A stretch of DNA of 9,095 nt from Burkholderiaceae bacterium (GCA_022701965.1 JAKONL010000341.1:1-9095), one strand, 5' to 3'. Numbered from the stretch's first letter, positions 1 to 6,460 are shown. Notes: generated by a model from the sequence alone, not told the origin. Translations and numbers: made by a program.

Positions 1-636
1 AAGAGCTTCGAGGCCGTGGTGCAGACGCACACGGTGCCGCTGGTGCTGGTCGTCGCGCCCGGCTCGCCGTTCAGGAGCATCAAGGACATCGTCGCCTGGG
101 GCAAGGCGAACCCGGGGCAGCTCAGCTTCGCGTCCAGCGGCAACGGCGGCGCGCCGCACTTCTCGGGCGAGCTGTTCAAGAGCATGGCGGGCATCGACAT
201 GCAGCACATTCCGTACAAGGGCAGCACGCTGGCCCATCCCGACCTGATGGGCGGGCGCGTGTCGCTGATGTTCGACACGCTGACGGCCGTCAGCGCGCAG
301 GTGAAGTCGGGCAAGCTGCGCGCGCTGGCCGTGACCACGCCCAAGCGGCTCGCCGCCTTGCCGGACGTGCCGACCGTCGCCGAGTCGGGCCTGCCGGGCT
401 ACGAGACCAGCACCTGGGGCGGCCTGCTCGCGCCGGCCGGCACGCCGGCGGCCACCGTCGCCCTGCTCAATGCCGAAGTGGACCGCATCCTCGCGCTGCC
501 CGACGTGCGCCAGCGTTTCGAGAATGCCGGCATGGAGCCCGCGGGCGGCACGCCGCAGCAGTTCGCCGCCTTCATCGCCAGCGAGACCACCAAGTGGGCC
601 AAGGTGGCCGCGCAGGCGGGCATCCAGCCCGAATGA
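1..636 (+). CDS. Bug/TctC-family periplasmic solute-binding protein, 3' part only
   Basis: The reading frame is open from base 1, so the gene begins upstream of the window; 211 residues remain of a family that is usually about 320-330. The missing part holds the signal peptide and the first half of lobe 1. Visible family signatures are FASSGNGG followed by HIPYKG (the ligand-pocket region), GKLRALAVT, LPDVPTVAE and LLAPAGTP. Family knowledge: Bug proteins bind carboxylates or other small organic acids in the periplasm, and some serve tripartite tricarboxylate (TTT) transporters, but most in Burkholderiales are orphans. No TctA/TctB membrane subunit is seen here. The next gene is a second Bug protein whose SD sequence overlaps this stop codon, so the two are probably co-transcribed. 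The ligand cannot be told from sequence. Confidence 0.93.
   Translation, partial: KSFEAVVQTHTVPLVLVVAPGSPFRSIKDIVAWGKANPGQLSFASSGNGGAPHFSGELFKSMAGIDMQHIPYKGSTLAHPDLMGGRVSLMFDTLTAVSAQVKSGKLRALAVTTPKRLAALPDVPTVAESGLPGYETSTWGGLLAPAGTPAATVALLNAEVDRILALPDVRQRFENAGMEPAGGTPQQFAAFIASETTKWAKVAAQAGIQPE
310..335 (+). repeat. 26-base block shared by the two tandem Bug genes (copy 1)
   Basis: The 26 bases that encode most of GKLRALAVT are identical to 1314-1339 in the next gene. The surrounding DNA is clearly diverged, so this is most likely strong protein conservation combined with the same preferred codons, or a small gene-conversion tract. Confidence 0.7.
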
Positions 637-640
637 GGAA
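635..640 (+). promoter_or_regulatory. Ribosome binding site for the second Bug gene
   Basis: GAGGAA lies 7 bases before the ATG at 648 and overlaps the stop codon of the preceding gene. It decides the start at 648 over the in-frame ATG at 633 (an ATGA overlap with the stop codon) and over the more distant in-frame start at 594. Confidence 0.65.
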
Positions 641-647
641 CCGAGCC

Positions 648-1640
648 ATGCACGCACATCGCTTCACGCACCGCCGTACCGCACTGGCAGCCATGGCCCT
701 GGCCCTGGCTGCGCTCGCGCCGCTTCCGGCCTTCGCCGACGAGGCCTATCCGAGCCGGCCGATCACGCTGATCGTCCCGTTCTCGCCGGGCGGCGGCACC
801 GACATCGCCGCGCGCCTGCTGGCCACGCGCCTGGGCGTGCGGCTGGGCAGGCCGGTGGTGGTCGACAACCGGGCCGGCGCGGGCGGGCTGGTCGGCGCCG
901 ACCTGGTCGCCAAGGCCAGGCCCGACGGCTACACGCTCTTCTTCGCGAACGTCGGCACCCAGTCGATCAATCCCTGGCTCTACAAGATGCCCTACGACGC
1001 GGATAAGGCCTTCGCGCCGGTCTCGCTGTTCGCCGAGCTGCCGTTCGCACTCGTCGTCAATCCCAATATCCCGGCCAAGACGCCCAGGGAACTGGTGGCG
1101 CTGGCCAAGGCCGCGCCCGACAGGTACACCTTCGCGAGTTCGGGCAACGGCGGGTCGCCGCACCTGACCGCCGAAATCTTCCAGCAGGCCACCGGCATCC
1201 AGCTGCGCCACGTGCCCTACAAGGGCGGCGGTCCGGCCATGGCCGACCTGATCGCGGGCCATGTCGACATGCTGTTCGCCTCGGTGCTGGAGACCTCGGG
1301 CTACGTCAAGGGCGGCAAGCTGCGCGCGCTGGCCGTGACGAGCGCGCAGCGCTCGCCGGTCATGCCCGACGTGCCCACGCTCGCCGAGCAGGGTATCGCC
1401 AATGCCGACTCCGGATCGTGGACCGCCGTGCTCGCGCCGGCCGGCACGCCCGCCGACATCGTCGACAAGCTCGCCGCCGGCATCCAGGCGATCGCGCAGA
1501 TACCGGAGGTCAGGGAGCAGCTGACCGCCCAGGGCGCCATCCCGCGCGGGACCACGCCGGCCGAGCTGCAGAAGGTGATCGACGCCGACAGGGCGCGCTA
1601 CGGGCAGGTGATCAGGACGCGCGGCGTCCGGCTGGACTAG
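648..1640 (+). CDS. Bug/TctC-family periplasmic solute-binding protein
   Basis: This is a complete protein of 330 residues, the normal family length. A basic N-terminus (HRFTHRR), a hydrophobic stretch at about 11-28 and AFA before Asp31 form a clear Sec-type signal peptide, with likely cleavage after Ala30. Mature family motifs follow: VPFSPGGGTDIAAR at 43-56, VDNRAGAGG at 72-80, FASSGNGG at 162-169, HVPYKGGGPAMADL at 188-201, GKLRALAVT at 223-231 and LAPAGTP at 262-268. Known of the family: two-lobed binding proteins that hold a carboxylate through the PGGG loop and backbone contacts. The start at 648 is chosen because of the SD at 635-640 and because the signal peptide begins there. It sits in tandem behind a diverged paralogue and 17 bases before a 2-hydroxyacid dehydrogenase. 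That suggests uptake or sensing of a hydroxy or keto acid, which is an inference. No membrane components are nearby. Confidence 0.94.
   Translation: MHAHRFTHRRTALAAMALALAALAPLPAFADEAYPSRPITLIVPFSPGGGTDIAARLLATRLGVRLGRPVVVDNRAGAGGLVGADLVAKARPDGYTLFFANVGTQSINPWLYKMPYDADKAFAPVSLFAELPFALVVNPNIPAKTPRELVALAKAAPDRYTFASSGNGGSPHLTAEIFQQATGIQLRHVPYKGGGPAMADLIAGHVDMLFASVLETSGYVKGGKLRALAVTSAQRSPVMPDVPTLAEQGIANADSGSWTAVLAPAGTPADIVDKLAAGIQAIAQIPEVREQLTAQGAIPRGTTPAELQKVIDADRARYGQVIRTRGVRLD
1314..1339 (+). repeat. 26-base block shared by the two tandem Bug genes (copy 2)
   Basis: Second copy of the block at 310-335, in the same frame and the same position of the protein. A further 20-base block coding for LAPAGTP is identical at 427-446 and 1431-1450, and occurs inverted at 2807-2826 in the third Bug gene. 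Confidence 0.7.
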
Positions 1641-1657
1641 GCGGGGAACGAAACGAC

Positions 1658-2581
1658 ATGAGCATCGACAAGCCGATCGTCCTCAAGGCCGCCGAGTTGC
1701 CGGACTGGGCCACCGAAGCGCTCCACGCGCGCTTCACCGTACTCGAACTTCCCAAGGACGCCGCCGATGCCGCGGCGTTCCTGCGCACGCACGGCGCGGG
1801 CGTGCGCGGCATGGCGCTGCGCAAGACGAAGGTGGACGCCGCGCTCCTCGACGCGTTGCCGGCGCTGGAGATCATCTCGAGCTACAGCGCGGGCCTGGAC
1901 AACGTCGACGTGCCGGCCGTGAAGGCGCGCGGCATCGTGCTGGAGAACACCTCCCGCGTGCTGGCCGAGGACGTGGCGAACACCGCGCTCGGCCTGGCGC
2001 TCGCGGTCACGCGCGACCTGGTGAACGCGGACGCGTTCGTGCGTTCCGGAAAATGGCCGGCGCACGGGCAGTACCCGCTCGGCCGTTCGATCTCGCGCAT
2101 GCGCATCGGCATCGTCGGCTTCGGCACCATCGGCTCCGCCATCGCGCGGCGGCTCGCGGCCTTCGGGTCGCAGGTGGCGTATTTCGGCCCGAACGCCAAG
2201 CCCGTCGACCTCCGGTACTTCGACGACGTGGTCCGGCTCGCGGCCGAGAGCGACATGCTGATCCTGACCTGTCCGCTGACGCCGGCGACGCATCACCTGG
2301 TGAACGCCCGAGTCCTGGAGGCGCTCGGACCGCAGGGCTATCTCGTGAACATCGCCCGCGGTCCGGTGGTCGACGAAAGGAGCCTGATCGCGGCACTGGC
2401 GGCCGACCGCATCGCCGGCGCGGCGCTGGACGTGTTCGAGCACGAACCCGACGTACCGCCCGAACTGGCGGGCGATGCCCGGGTGGTCCTCACGCCGCAC
2501 ATCGGCTCGGCGACCGAGGAGACACGGCGCGCCATGGGCCAGAACGTCGTCGATACGCTCGCGCGGCATTTCGGGCGGTAG
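1658..2581 (+). CDS. D-isomer-specific 2-hydroxyacid dehydrogenase (glyoxylate/hydroxypyruvate reductase-like)
   Basis: This is a cytoplasmic NAD(P)H oxidoreductase of 307 residues, typical for the family (310-330). It interconverts 2-keto acids and D-2-hydroxy acids. The catalytic domain residues (about 1-98 and 286-307) flank a Rossmann domain with the dinucleotide loop GFGTIG at 154-159. The catalytic triad is visible: Arg234 in NIARGPVVDE, Glu263 in DVFEHEP and His281 in TPHIGSAT. The SYSAGLDNVDV stretch at 75-85 is the substrate-loop signature. The start at 1658 has a modest SD (GGGGAA at 1643-1648); the same open frame extends further upstream, but that part lies inside the Bug gene in another frame. 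It ends 29 bases from the convergent Bug gene. Substrate preference (glyoxylate, hydroxypyruvate or another 2-keto acid) cannot be fixed; the small-molecule reductase subgroup is more likely than PGDH because there is no ACT domain. Confidence 0.93.
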   Translation: MSIDKPIVLKAAELPDWATEALHARFTVLELPKDAADAAAFLRTHGAGVRGMALRKTKVDAALLDALPALEIISSYSAGLDNVDVPAVKARGIVLENTSRVLAEDVANTALGLALAVTRDLVNADAFVRSGKWPAHGQYPLGRSISRMRIGIVGFGTIGSAIARRLAAFGSQVAYFGPNAKPVDLRYFDDVVRLAAESDMLILTCPLTPATHHLVNARVLEALGPQGYLVNIARGPVVDERSLIAALAADRIAGAALDVFEHEPDVPPELAGDARVVLTPHIGSATEETRRAMGQNVVDTLARHFGR

Positions 2582-2594
2582 GCGCCAGCGCGCC
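2581..2594 (+). terminator. Small GC hairpin in the convergent gap, possible weak terminator
   Basis: GGCGC / CAGC / GCGCC forms a 5-bp stem with a 4-base loop at the stop codon of the dehydrogenase. No T-run follows on either strand, so this is not a standard intrinsic terminator. The rest of the 29-base gap shows only a 4-bp stem (2596-2607). Termination may be Rho-dependent or lie elsewhere. Confidence 0.18.
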
Positions 2595-2610
2595 GGTTCG
2601 CTCGAACGAC

Positions 2611-3630
2611 CTACTCGTCCGACTTGATGCCGGCCTCGGTGATGAGTTTTTCCCAGCGCGTCACTTCGGTCCCGATGCGTTCGGCCGACTGCGCCGGCGT
2701 GGTGGGCTGGGCGGCGTAGACGCCCTGCTTGAGCAGCATGTCCTTGAACTCGGCGGTCTGGACCAGCTTCCTGAGCGCTTCGTTCAGGCGCATGACGATC
2801 GCCTCGGGCGTGCCGGCCGGCGCGAGCACGCCGAAGGTCGAGGACACGTCCAGGCTCGGCAGACCCGCCTCGGGCGCCGACGGCACGTCGGGCAGCATCG
2901 AGATGCGCTGCGGCATGGTGACCGCGAGGGCGCGCAGCTTGCCCGTCGAGATGAAGGGCAGCGCGGCGGGCACGGTCTCGACCATCATGTTGACCTGGCC
3001 GCCGACCAGATCGGTCATGGCCGGACCGCTGCCCTTGTAGGGCACGTGCTGCATCTTCACGCCGGCGTCCCGGCGGATCATCTCGCCGCCCAGGCGCTGC
3101 GGCGCGCCGGGGCCGGACGAGGCGAAGTTGAGCTTGTCCGGATGGGCCCGGCCGTAGGCGATCAGTTCCTTGAGCGTCGTCACCGGCAGCTGCGGATTGA
3201 CCACCACGACCAGCGGTACCGCCCCCACCACCATCACCGGGGCGAAGTCGCCGACCAGGCTGTAGCGCAGCCGGCCCTTCTCCAGCGTGGCGACGGCCGC
3301 ATGGCTGGTCAGCGCGCCCATCAGCAGCGTGTAGCCGTCCGGCGCCGCACGAGCGACCGCTTCGGCGCCGATGTTGCCGCCCGCGCCGCCCCGGTTGTCC
3401 ACCACCACCTGCTGGCCGATCTCGTCCCCGAGCTTCTGCGCGACGATGCGACCGATGACGTCGGTGGCGCCGCCGGGCGGGTACGGGACGACCAGCCTGA
3501 GCGGCTTGTCGGGATAGGCGGCGACCGCGCCGCCCATGCCGAACGCGAGCGCGAGCGCGCATCCGAGGCGGGTGGCGGAAAGCAGGTGTCGCCTGCGCGG
3601 AAGAGGACGGGGAGCGGGGCCGGATTTCAT
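2611..3630 (-). CDS. Bug/TctC-family periplasmic solute-binding protein, last gene of the - strand run
   Basis: This is a complete protein of 339 residues. The N-terminus has PRRRHLLSAT at 11-20, a run of arginines followed by two leucines that resembles a twin-arginine motif. A hydrophobic core at about 21-36 and AVA before the mature AYPDKP follow. Export may therefore be by Tat, although Sec cannot be excluded. Family motifs: VPYPPGGATDVIGR at 48-61, VDNRGGAGGNIGAE at 77-90, FASSGPGAPQRLGGE at 169-183, HVPYKGSGPAMTDL at 195-208, GKLRALAVT at 230-238 and LAPAGTP at 269-275. The start at 3630 has GGAGA 7 bases upstream (3638-3642) and begins the signal peptide; the in-frame extension to 3747 would add 39 residues overlapping the previous gene and is less likely. 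It lies 52 bases downstream of the DapA-like gene on the same strand, so it is probably the uptake or sensing component of that catabolic operon. Confidence 0.94.
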   Translation of the reverse strand: MKSGPAPRPLPRRRHLLSATRLGCALALAFGMGGAVAAYPDKPLRLVVPYPPGGATDVIGRIVAQKLGDEIGQQVVVDNRGGAGGNIGAEAVARAAPDGYTLLMGALTSHAAVATLEKGRLRYSLVGDFAPVMVVGAVPLVVVVNPQLPVTTLKELIAYGRAHPDKLNFASSGPGAPQRLGGEMIRRDAGVKMQHVPYKGSGPAMTDLVGGQVNMMVETVPAALPFISTGKLRALAVTMPQRISMLPDVPSAPEAGLPSLDVSSTFGVLAPAGTPEAIVMRLNEALRKLVQTAEFKDMLLKQGVYAAQPTTPAQSAERIGTEVTRWEKLITEAGIKSDE

Positions 3631-3682
3631 GGGTGGGTCTCCAGATTCGAAGCAGAGGTCGGAATGCCCCGCTTCTTGCTTC

Positions 3683-4639
3683 TTAGGTGGCCGGTGCGCG
3701 TGCGTCGTGGCGCTGCAGCCTCGTGAGCAGATGATCGACTTCGGCACGCGCGAGCGCGGTGAACGGCGCTGCCGGCTTGCGCTGGGCGGCCGATGTCAGC
3801 AGCCCGCGGCGCATGAGGATGTACTTGCGTACCGAGAGCCCCACGCCCGGCTGCTGCTCGTAGCGCAGCAACGGCAGGTGGGCGTCGAACAGGTCGTGGG
3901 CTTCCTCGCGCTGCCCGGCGCGAGACAGGCGCACGACGTCGCACAGCATGTCGGGGAATGCGTAGCCGGTGTTGGCGCCGTCGGCGCCCCGCTCCATCTC
4001 GTAGTCGAGGAAGAGGCCGTTGTTGCCGCACAGGATCGGGATGCGGCGCATGCCCGACTTCTCGAACTGGCGCAGCGCCGTGATCTTCTCGAGCCCGGGC
4101 CAGTCCTCGTGCTTGAGCATCGCGCACGAGGGCAGCTCCTCGACGATGCGGCGGATCACGCCCGGGGCCATCTGGACGCTGAAGGTCAGCGGATAGTCCT
4201 GCAGCACGAACGGCACGTCCGCACCGATGGCCTCCACCGCCTGCCGGTAGTAGCCCACGATCTGGTCGTCGGTGCGCAGGGTGTGGGGCGGCGCGATCAT
4301 CACGCCGGCCGCGCCGATGGCCATGACGTCGTGGGTCAGGGCCCGCATGGCGGCGAAACCCGGCGCCGAGACGCCGACGACGACCGGCAGGCCGGAGGCC
4401 CGGCGGATCATCCGTCTCGCGACGTCCAGGCTCTCCTGCTGCTCCAGCTTGGGGGCCTCGCCGAGCTGGCCCAGGACGGTGATGCCGGTGGCGCCGCAGC
4501 CCAGGTAGAAGTCGGTCAGGCGGTCGATGGACGCCGTGTCGATGCTGCCGTCCTCCAGGAAAGGCGTCGGCGCGATGGGATAGACGCCGTGGGCGTCCGG
4601 CGGCAGCAGTGCGGTCTTTCCTTCGGTGCTCAGGTCCAT
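3683..4639 (-). CDS. DapA-like (DHDPS/NAL family) aldolase or dehydratase of unknown substrate
   Basis: This is a class I (Schiff-base) TIM-barrel lyase of 318 residues. The Schiff-base lysine is Lys176 in MLKHED, and the partner tyrosine is Tyr149 in LQDYPLTF. Their 27-residue spacing is close to the 28 of E. coli DapA (Tyr133, Lys161). The DapA phosphate/carboxylate-loop motif GTTGE is replaced by GQLGE at 57-61, so both threonines that shape the DapA site are gone. True dihydrodipicolinate synthase activity is therefore unlikely. Family members act on 2-keto-3-deoxy sugar acids and similar substrates, which fits the dehydratase upstream. The start at ATG 4639 is chosen for its SD (GGAGA at 4644-4648); a GTG at 4663 that overlaps the LacI stop codon (GTGA) would add eight residues but has no good SD. 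Retro-aldol cleavage or dehydration of a 2-keto-3-deoxy acid is inferred, not shown. Confidence 0.9.
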   Translation of the reverse strand: MDLSTEGKTALLPPDAHGVYPIAPTPFLEDGSIDTASIDRLTDFYLGCGATGITVLGQLGEAPKLEQQESLDVARRMIRRASGLPVVVGVSAPGFAAMRALTHDVMAIGAAGVMIAPPHTLRTDDQIVGYYRQAVEAIGADVPFVLQDYPLTFSVQMAPGVIRRIVEELPSCAMLKHEDWPGLEKITALRQFEKSGMRRIPILCGNNGLFLDYEMERGADGANTGYAFPDMLCDVVRLSRAGQREEAHDLFDAHLPLLRYEQQPGVGLSVRKYILMRRGLLTSAAQRKPAAPFTALARAEVDHLLTRLQRHDARAPAT

Positions 4640-4643
4640 GAAA

Positions 4644-4648
4644 TCTCC
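4644..4648 (-). promoter_or_regulatory. Ribosome binding site for the DapA-like gene
   Basis: GGAGA lies 4 bases before the ATG at 4639. It supports that start over the GTG at 4663, whose upstream region has no clear SD. Confidence 0.6.
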
Positions 4649-4659
4649 GGTTCGGTTCG

Positions 4660-5736
4660 TCACGAGTTCGTCCGCTGGCGGGGCGCGGCGGTGCTGCCGC
4701 GCACGACCAGCGTGAAAGGGATGTGGGTCGAGTTGGCGACCGCCTGGCCGCCGATGCGCGCGAGCAGGTAGTCCGCCGCTCTCGCGCCGACCGCTCCGGC
4801 CTCCAGCCGGACGGTGGTGAGCGGCGGCGTCAGGTGTTCGGCGAAATCGGCATCGTTGATGCCCGTGATCGACACGTCGCCCGGCACGCTCACCCCCATC
4901 GACTGCGCCTGCACCAGCGCGCCGAAGGCGAGCGAATCGGTGCCGCAGATCACGGCGGTGGGGCGCTTCGCCGTCTCCATCAGCGCCTGGAAGGCGAGCT
5001 GGCCGTCGACGATCTTGTGCGATTCGCTGATCAGCTGTTCGCGCGGGCCGGGCGCGCCACGGGCCGCCAGCGCCGCGCGGATGCCGGCCACCCGCTTGGC
5101 GGCACGGTCGCTCTGGGGCGACTGCTGGGCGATGACGCCGAAATCGCGGTGGCCGAGGTCGAGCAGGTAGTTGGCCAGCGCCTGGCCGATCGCGTAGTTG
5201 TCGAAGCCGACGCTCGGGTGGGTGTCGTCCTGCACCCAGGTGTTGACGAAGGGCACGCCCTTGGCCGCGAGCAGCTGGTAGACCTCGTCCGAATGCCGCG
5301 CGCCGACGAGCATCATTCCGGCCACGCCGTGCGAGAGCAGCGCGCTGACCTGGCGGACCTCCTCCTGCGGGTCGTAGTTCGAGCTGGCGAGCAGCAGCGT
5401 GTAGCCGCCCGTGTTGAGGCGTCGCTGCAATGCGCCGACGCCGACCGAGAAGTTCGCCTCTTCCAGCGTCGGCACCACCGCGCCCATGGTCGAGAAACGT
5501 TGCGTCGCCAGCGCGCGCGCCGCCGCATGCGGCGTGAAGCGCATCTGCGCACTGGCCCGCTCGACCCGCACGCGCAGCTCCTCGGCGACCGTCGACTTGC
5601 CGTTGAGCACGCGCGAGACCGTGGCCACCGACACGCCCGCGGCCTTGGCCACGTCGCGGACCGTGACCGAGCGCGTGCCGGGTCGCGGCGAGCGCGGCCT
5701 GGCTTCCCCGGCCTCACCGGCCTGACCGGCCGTCAA
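4660..5736 (-). CDS. LacI-family transcriptional regulator with TTG start
   Basis: This 358-residue regulator carries a LacI HTH at about 25-46 (TVRDVAKAAGVSVATVSRVL), the most diagnostic block of the family. The hinge helix with ARAL at 73-76 holds the leucine that usually wedges the operator minor groove. A periplasmic-binding-protein-like effector domain runs from about 82 to the end, with GFDN at 177-180, CGTDSLAFGAL at 264-274, GDVSITGIND at 286-295 and LTTVR at 306-310. It probably represses this operon and is relieved by a pathway intermediate, which is inference from family and position. The first possible start in frame is TTG at 5736, which overlaps the stop of the RraA-like gene as TTGA; only a poor SD (GGCGAGA at 5744-5750) precedes it, so translation is probably coupled. 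A 24-residue leader with an AGQ-AGE-AGE repeat precedes the HTH. Unusually, the regulator is embedded mid-operon rather than divergent. Confidence 0.93.
   Translation of the reverse strand: MTAGQAGEAGEARPRSPRPGTRSVTVRDVAKAAGVSVATVSRVLNGKSTVAEELRVRVERASAQMRFTPHAAARALATQRFSTMGAVVPTLEEANFSVGVGALQRRLNTGGYTLLLASSNYDPQEEVRQVSALLSHGVAGMMLVGARHSDEVYQLLAAKGVPFVNTWVQDDTHPSVGFDNYAIGQALANYLLDLGHRDFGVIAQQSPQSDRAAKRVAGIRAALAARGAPGPREQLISESHKIVDGQLAFQALMETAKRPTAVICGTDSLAFGALVQAQSMGVSVPGDVSITGINDADFAEHLTPPLTTVRLEAGAVGARAADYLLARIGGQAVANSTHIPFTLVVRGSTAAPRQRTNS
5704..5730 (-). repeat. Three imperfect 9-base tandem repeats at the 5' end of the LacI gene
   Basis: Read on the - strand, three 9-base units GCCGGTCAG, GCCGGTGAG and GCCGGGGAA follow the TTG and ACG codons and encode AGQ, AGE, AGE. 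Units of nine keep the frame, so copy-number change would alter only the leader length ahead of the HTH. Confidence 0.6.
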
Positions 5737-6449
5737 CCGCCGGTCTCGCCGCGGTAGCGTGCGAGGTTGGCCTCGTTCGCCGGGTACAGGCCCGGCAGCT
5801 CGGCGCCCTTCTTCACCTGCTGCATGATCCAGGTCTCGAGCCGTTCCTGCTCCGGTCCGGCCGCCATCACCTCGTCCAGGTAGGCCTCGGGAATCACGAC
5901 GGCGCCGTCGTCGTCCGCCACGATCACGTCGCCGGGATAGATGGCGACGCCGCCGCAGCCGATCGGCTCCTGCCAGTTGGCGAAGATCATCCCCGACGCC
6001 GAAGCCGGTGCGGCCGTGCCCTGGCTCCAGGTGGGCAGGCCGGTCGACAGCACGCCGTTGATGTCGCGGATCACGCCGTCGGTCACCAGCCCCGCCACGC
6101 CCCGGTAGGCCATGCGGGCGCAGAGGATGTCGCCGAAGATGCCCGAATCGGTGTGGAATCCGGCGTCGACCACCACGATGGAGCCTTCGGGCATGTTCTC
6201 GACGGCGGCCCGCGTGGAGCGTGGCGACGACCAGGCAGCGGGCGTCGCGAGGTCCTCCCGCGCCGGAATGAAGCGCAGCGTGAACGCGCGCCCGACGATG
6301 CGCGGACCGCCGCCGTGCAGCGGCCGGCTGTTGCGGATCCAGACGTTGCGCATGCCCTTCTTGAGCAGGATGGTCGTGATGGTGGCGGTGCTCACGCCTT
6401 TCAGCGTCTCGACGACGGCAGGGGCCAGCGGGGACATGGATTCGCTCAT
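5733..6449 (-). CDS. RraA-like / HMG-aldolase-fold family protein
   Basis: This protein of 238 residues belongs to the RraA-like family, often annotated as ribonuclease activity regulator RraA. Enzymatic relatives are class II (metal-dependent) pyruvate aldolases such as 4-hydroxy-4-methyl-2-oxoglutarate aldolase. Visible motifs are GSIVVVDAG at 89-97, a glycine-rich loop leading to LVTDGVIRD at 121-129 with the Arg128-Asp129 pair, and YPGDVIVADDDGAVVIP at 171-187. In HMG aldolases an acidic residue follows RD after two positions; here Gly132 is there, so classical HMG aldolase activity is doubtful. The start at 6449 has GGAGA at 6456-6460, and the frame open to 8015 is antisense-type carry-over through the dehydratase gene. 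It lies 26 bases after the dehydratase gene and overlaps LacI by four bases. In this operon an enzymatic role, such as aldolase, decarboxylase or isomerase on a sugar-acid intermediate, is more plausible than RNase E control; this is inferred. Confidence 0.88.
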   Translation of the reverse strand: MSESMSPLAPAVVETLKGVSTATITTILLKKGMRNVWIRNSRPLHGGGPRIVGRAFTLRFIPAREDLATPAAWSSPRSTRAAVENMPEGSIVVVDAGFHTDSGIFGDILCARMAYRGVAGLVTDGVIRDINGVLSTGLPTWSQGTAAPASASGMIFANWQEPIGCGGVAIYPGDVIVADDDGAVVIPEAYLDEVMAAGPEQERLETWIMQQVKKGAELPGLYPANEANLARYRGETGG

Positions 6450-6455
6450 GGTGTT

Positions 6456-6460
6456 TCTCC
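6456..6460 (-). promoter_or_regulatory. Ribosome binding site for the RraA-like gene
   Basis: GGAGA lies 6 bases before the ATG at 6449, inside the 26-base gap after the dehydratase stop. It supports this start over the in-frame ATG at 6437. Confidence 0.6.

Noticed and set aside
2596..2607. GTTC-GCTC-GAAC mini hairpin in the convergent gap
   Set aside because: The stem is only 4 bp and has no T-run, so it is not supportable as a terminator by itself.
1637..3562. 641-codon - strand frame across the convergent junction
   Set aside because: It overlaps a well-supported dehydrogenase on the + strand and the third Bug gene in another frame, and shows only compositional Arg/Gly-rich sequence.
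3557..3565. Possible lipoprotein cysteine (Cys24) in the signal peptide of the third Bug protein
   Set aside because: The residues before it (Arg-Leu-Gly) do not fit a lipobox and the hydrophobic core follows rather than precedes the cysteine.
3650..3676. GAAGC...GCTTC inverted repeat between the DapA-like gene and the third Bug gene
   Set aside because: A 5-bp stem with a long loop is expected by chance. It does not look like a LacI operator, which should be a longer palindrome with a central CG.
2053..3726. 557-codon + strand frame through the dehydrogenase and the third Bug gene
   Set aside because: It is a shadow frame; both strands here are already explained by genes with full family motifs.
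3536..4771. 411-codon + strand frame opposite the DapA-like gene
   Set aside because: Antisense of a conserved lyase with its active-site residues; no domain is seen in this frame.
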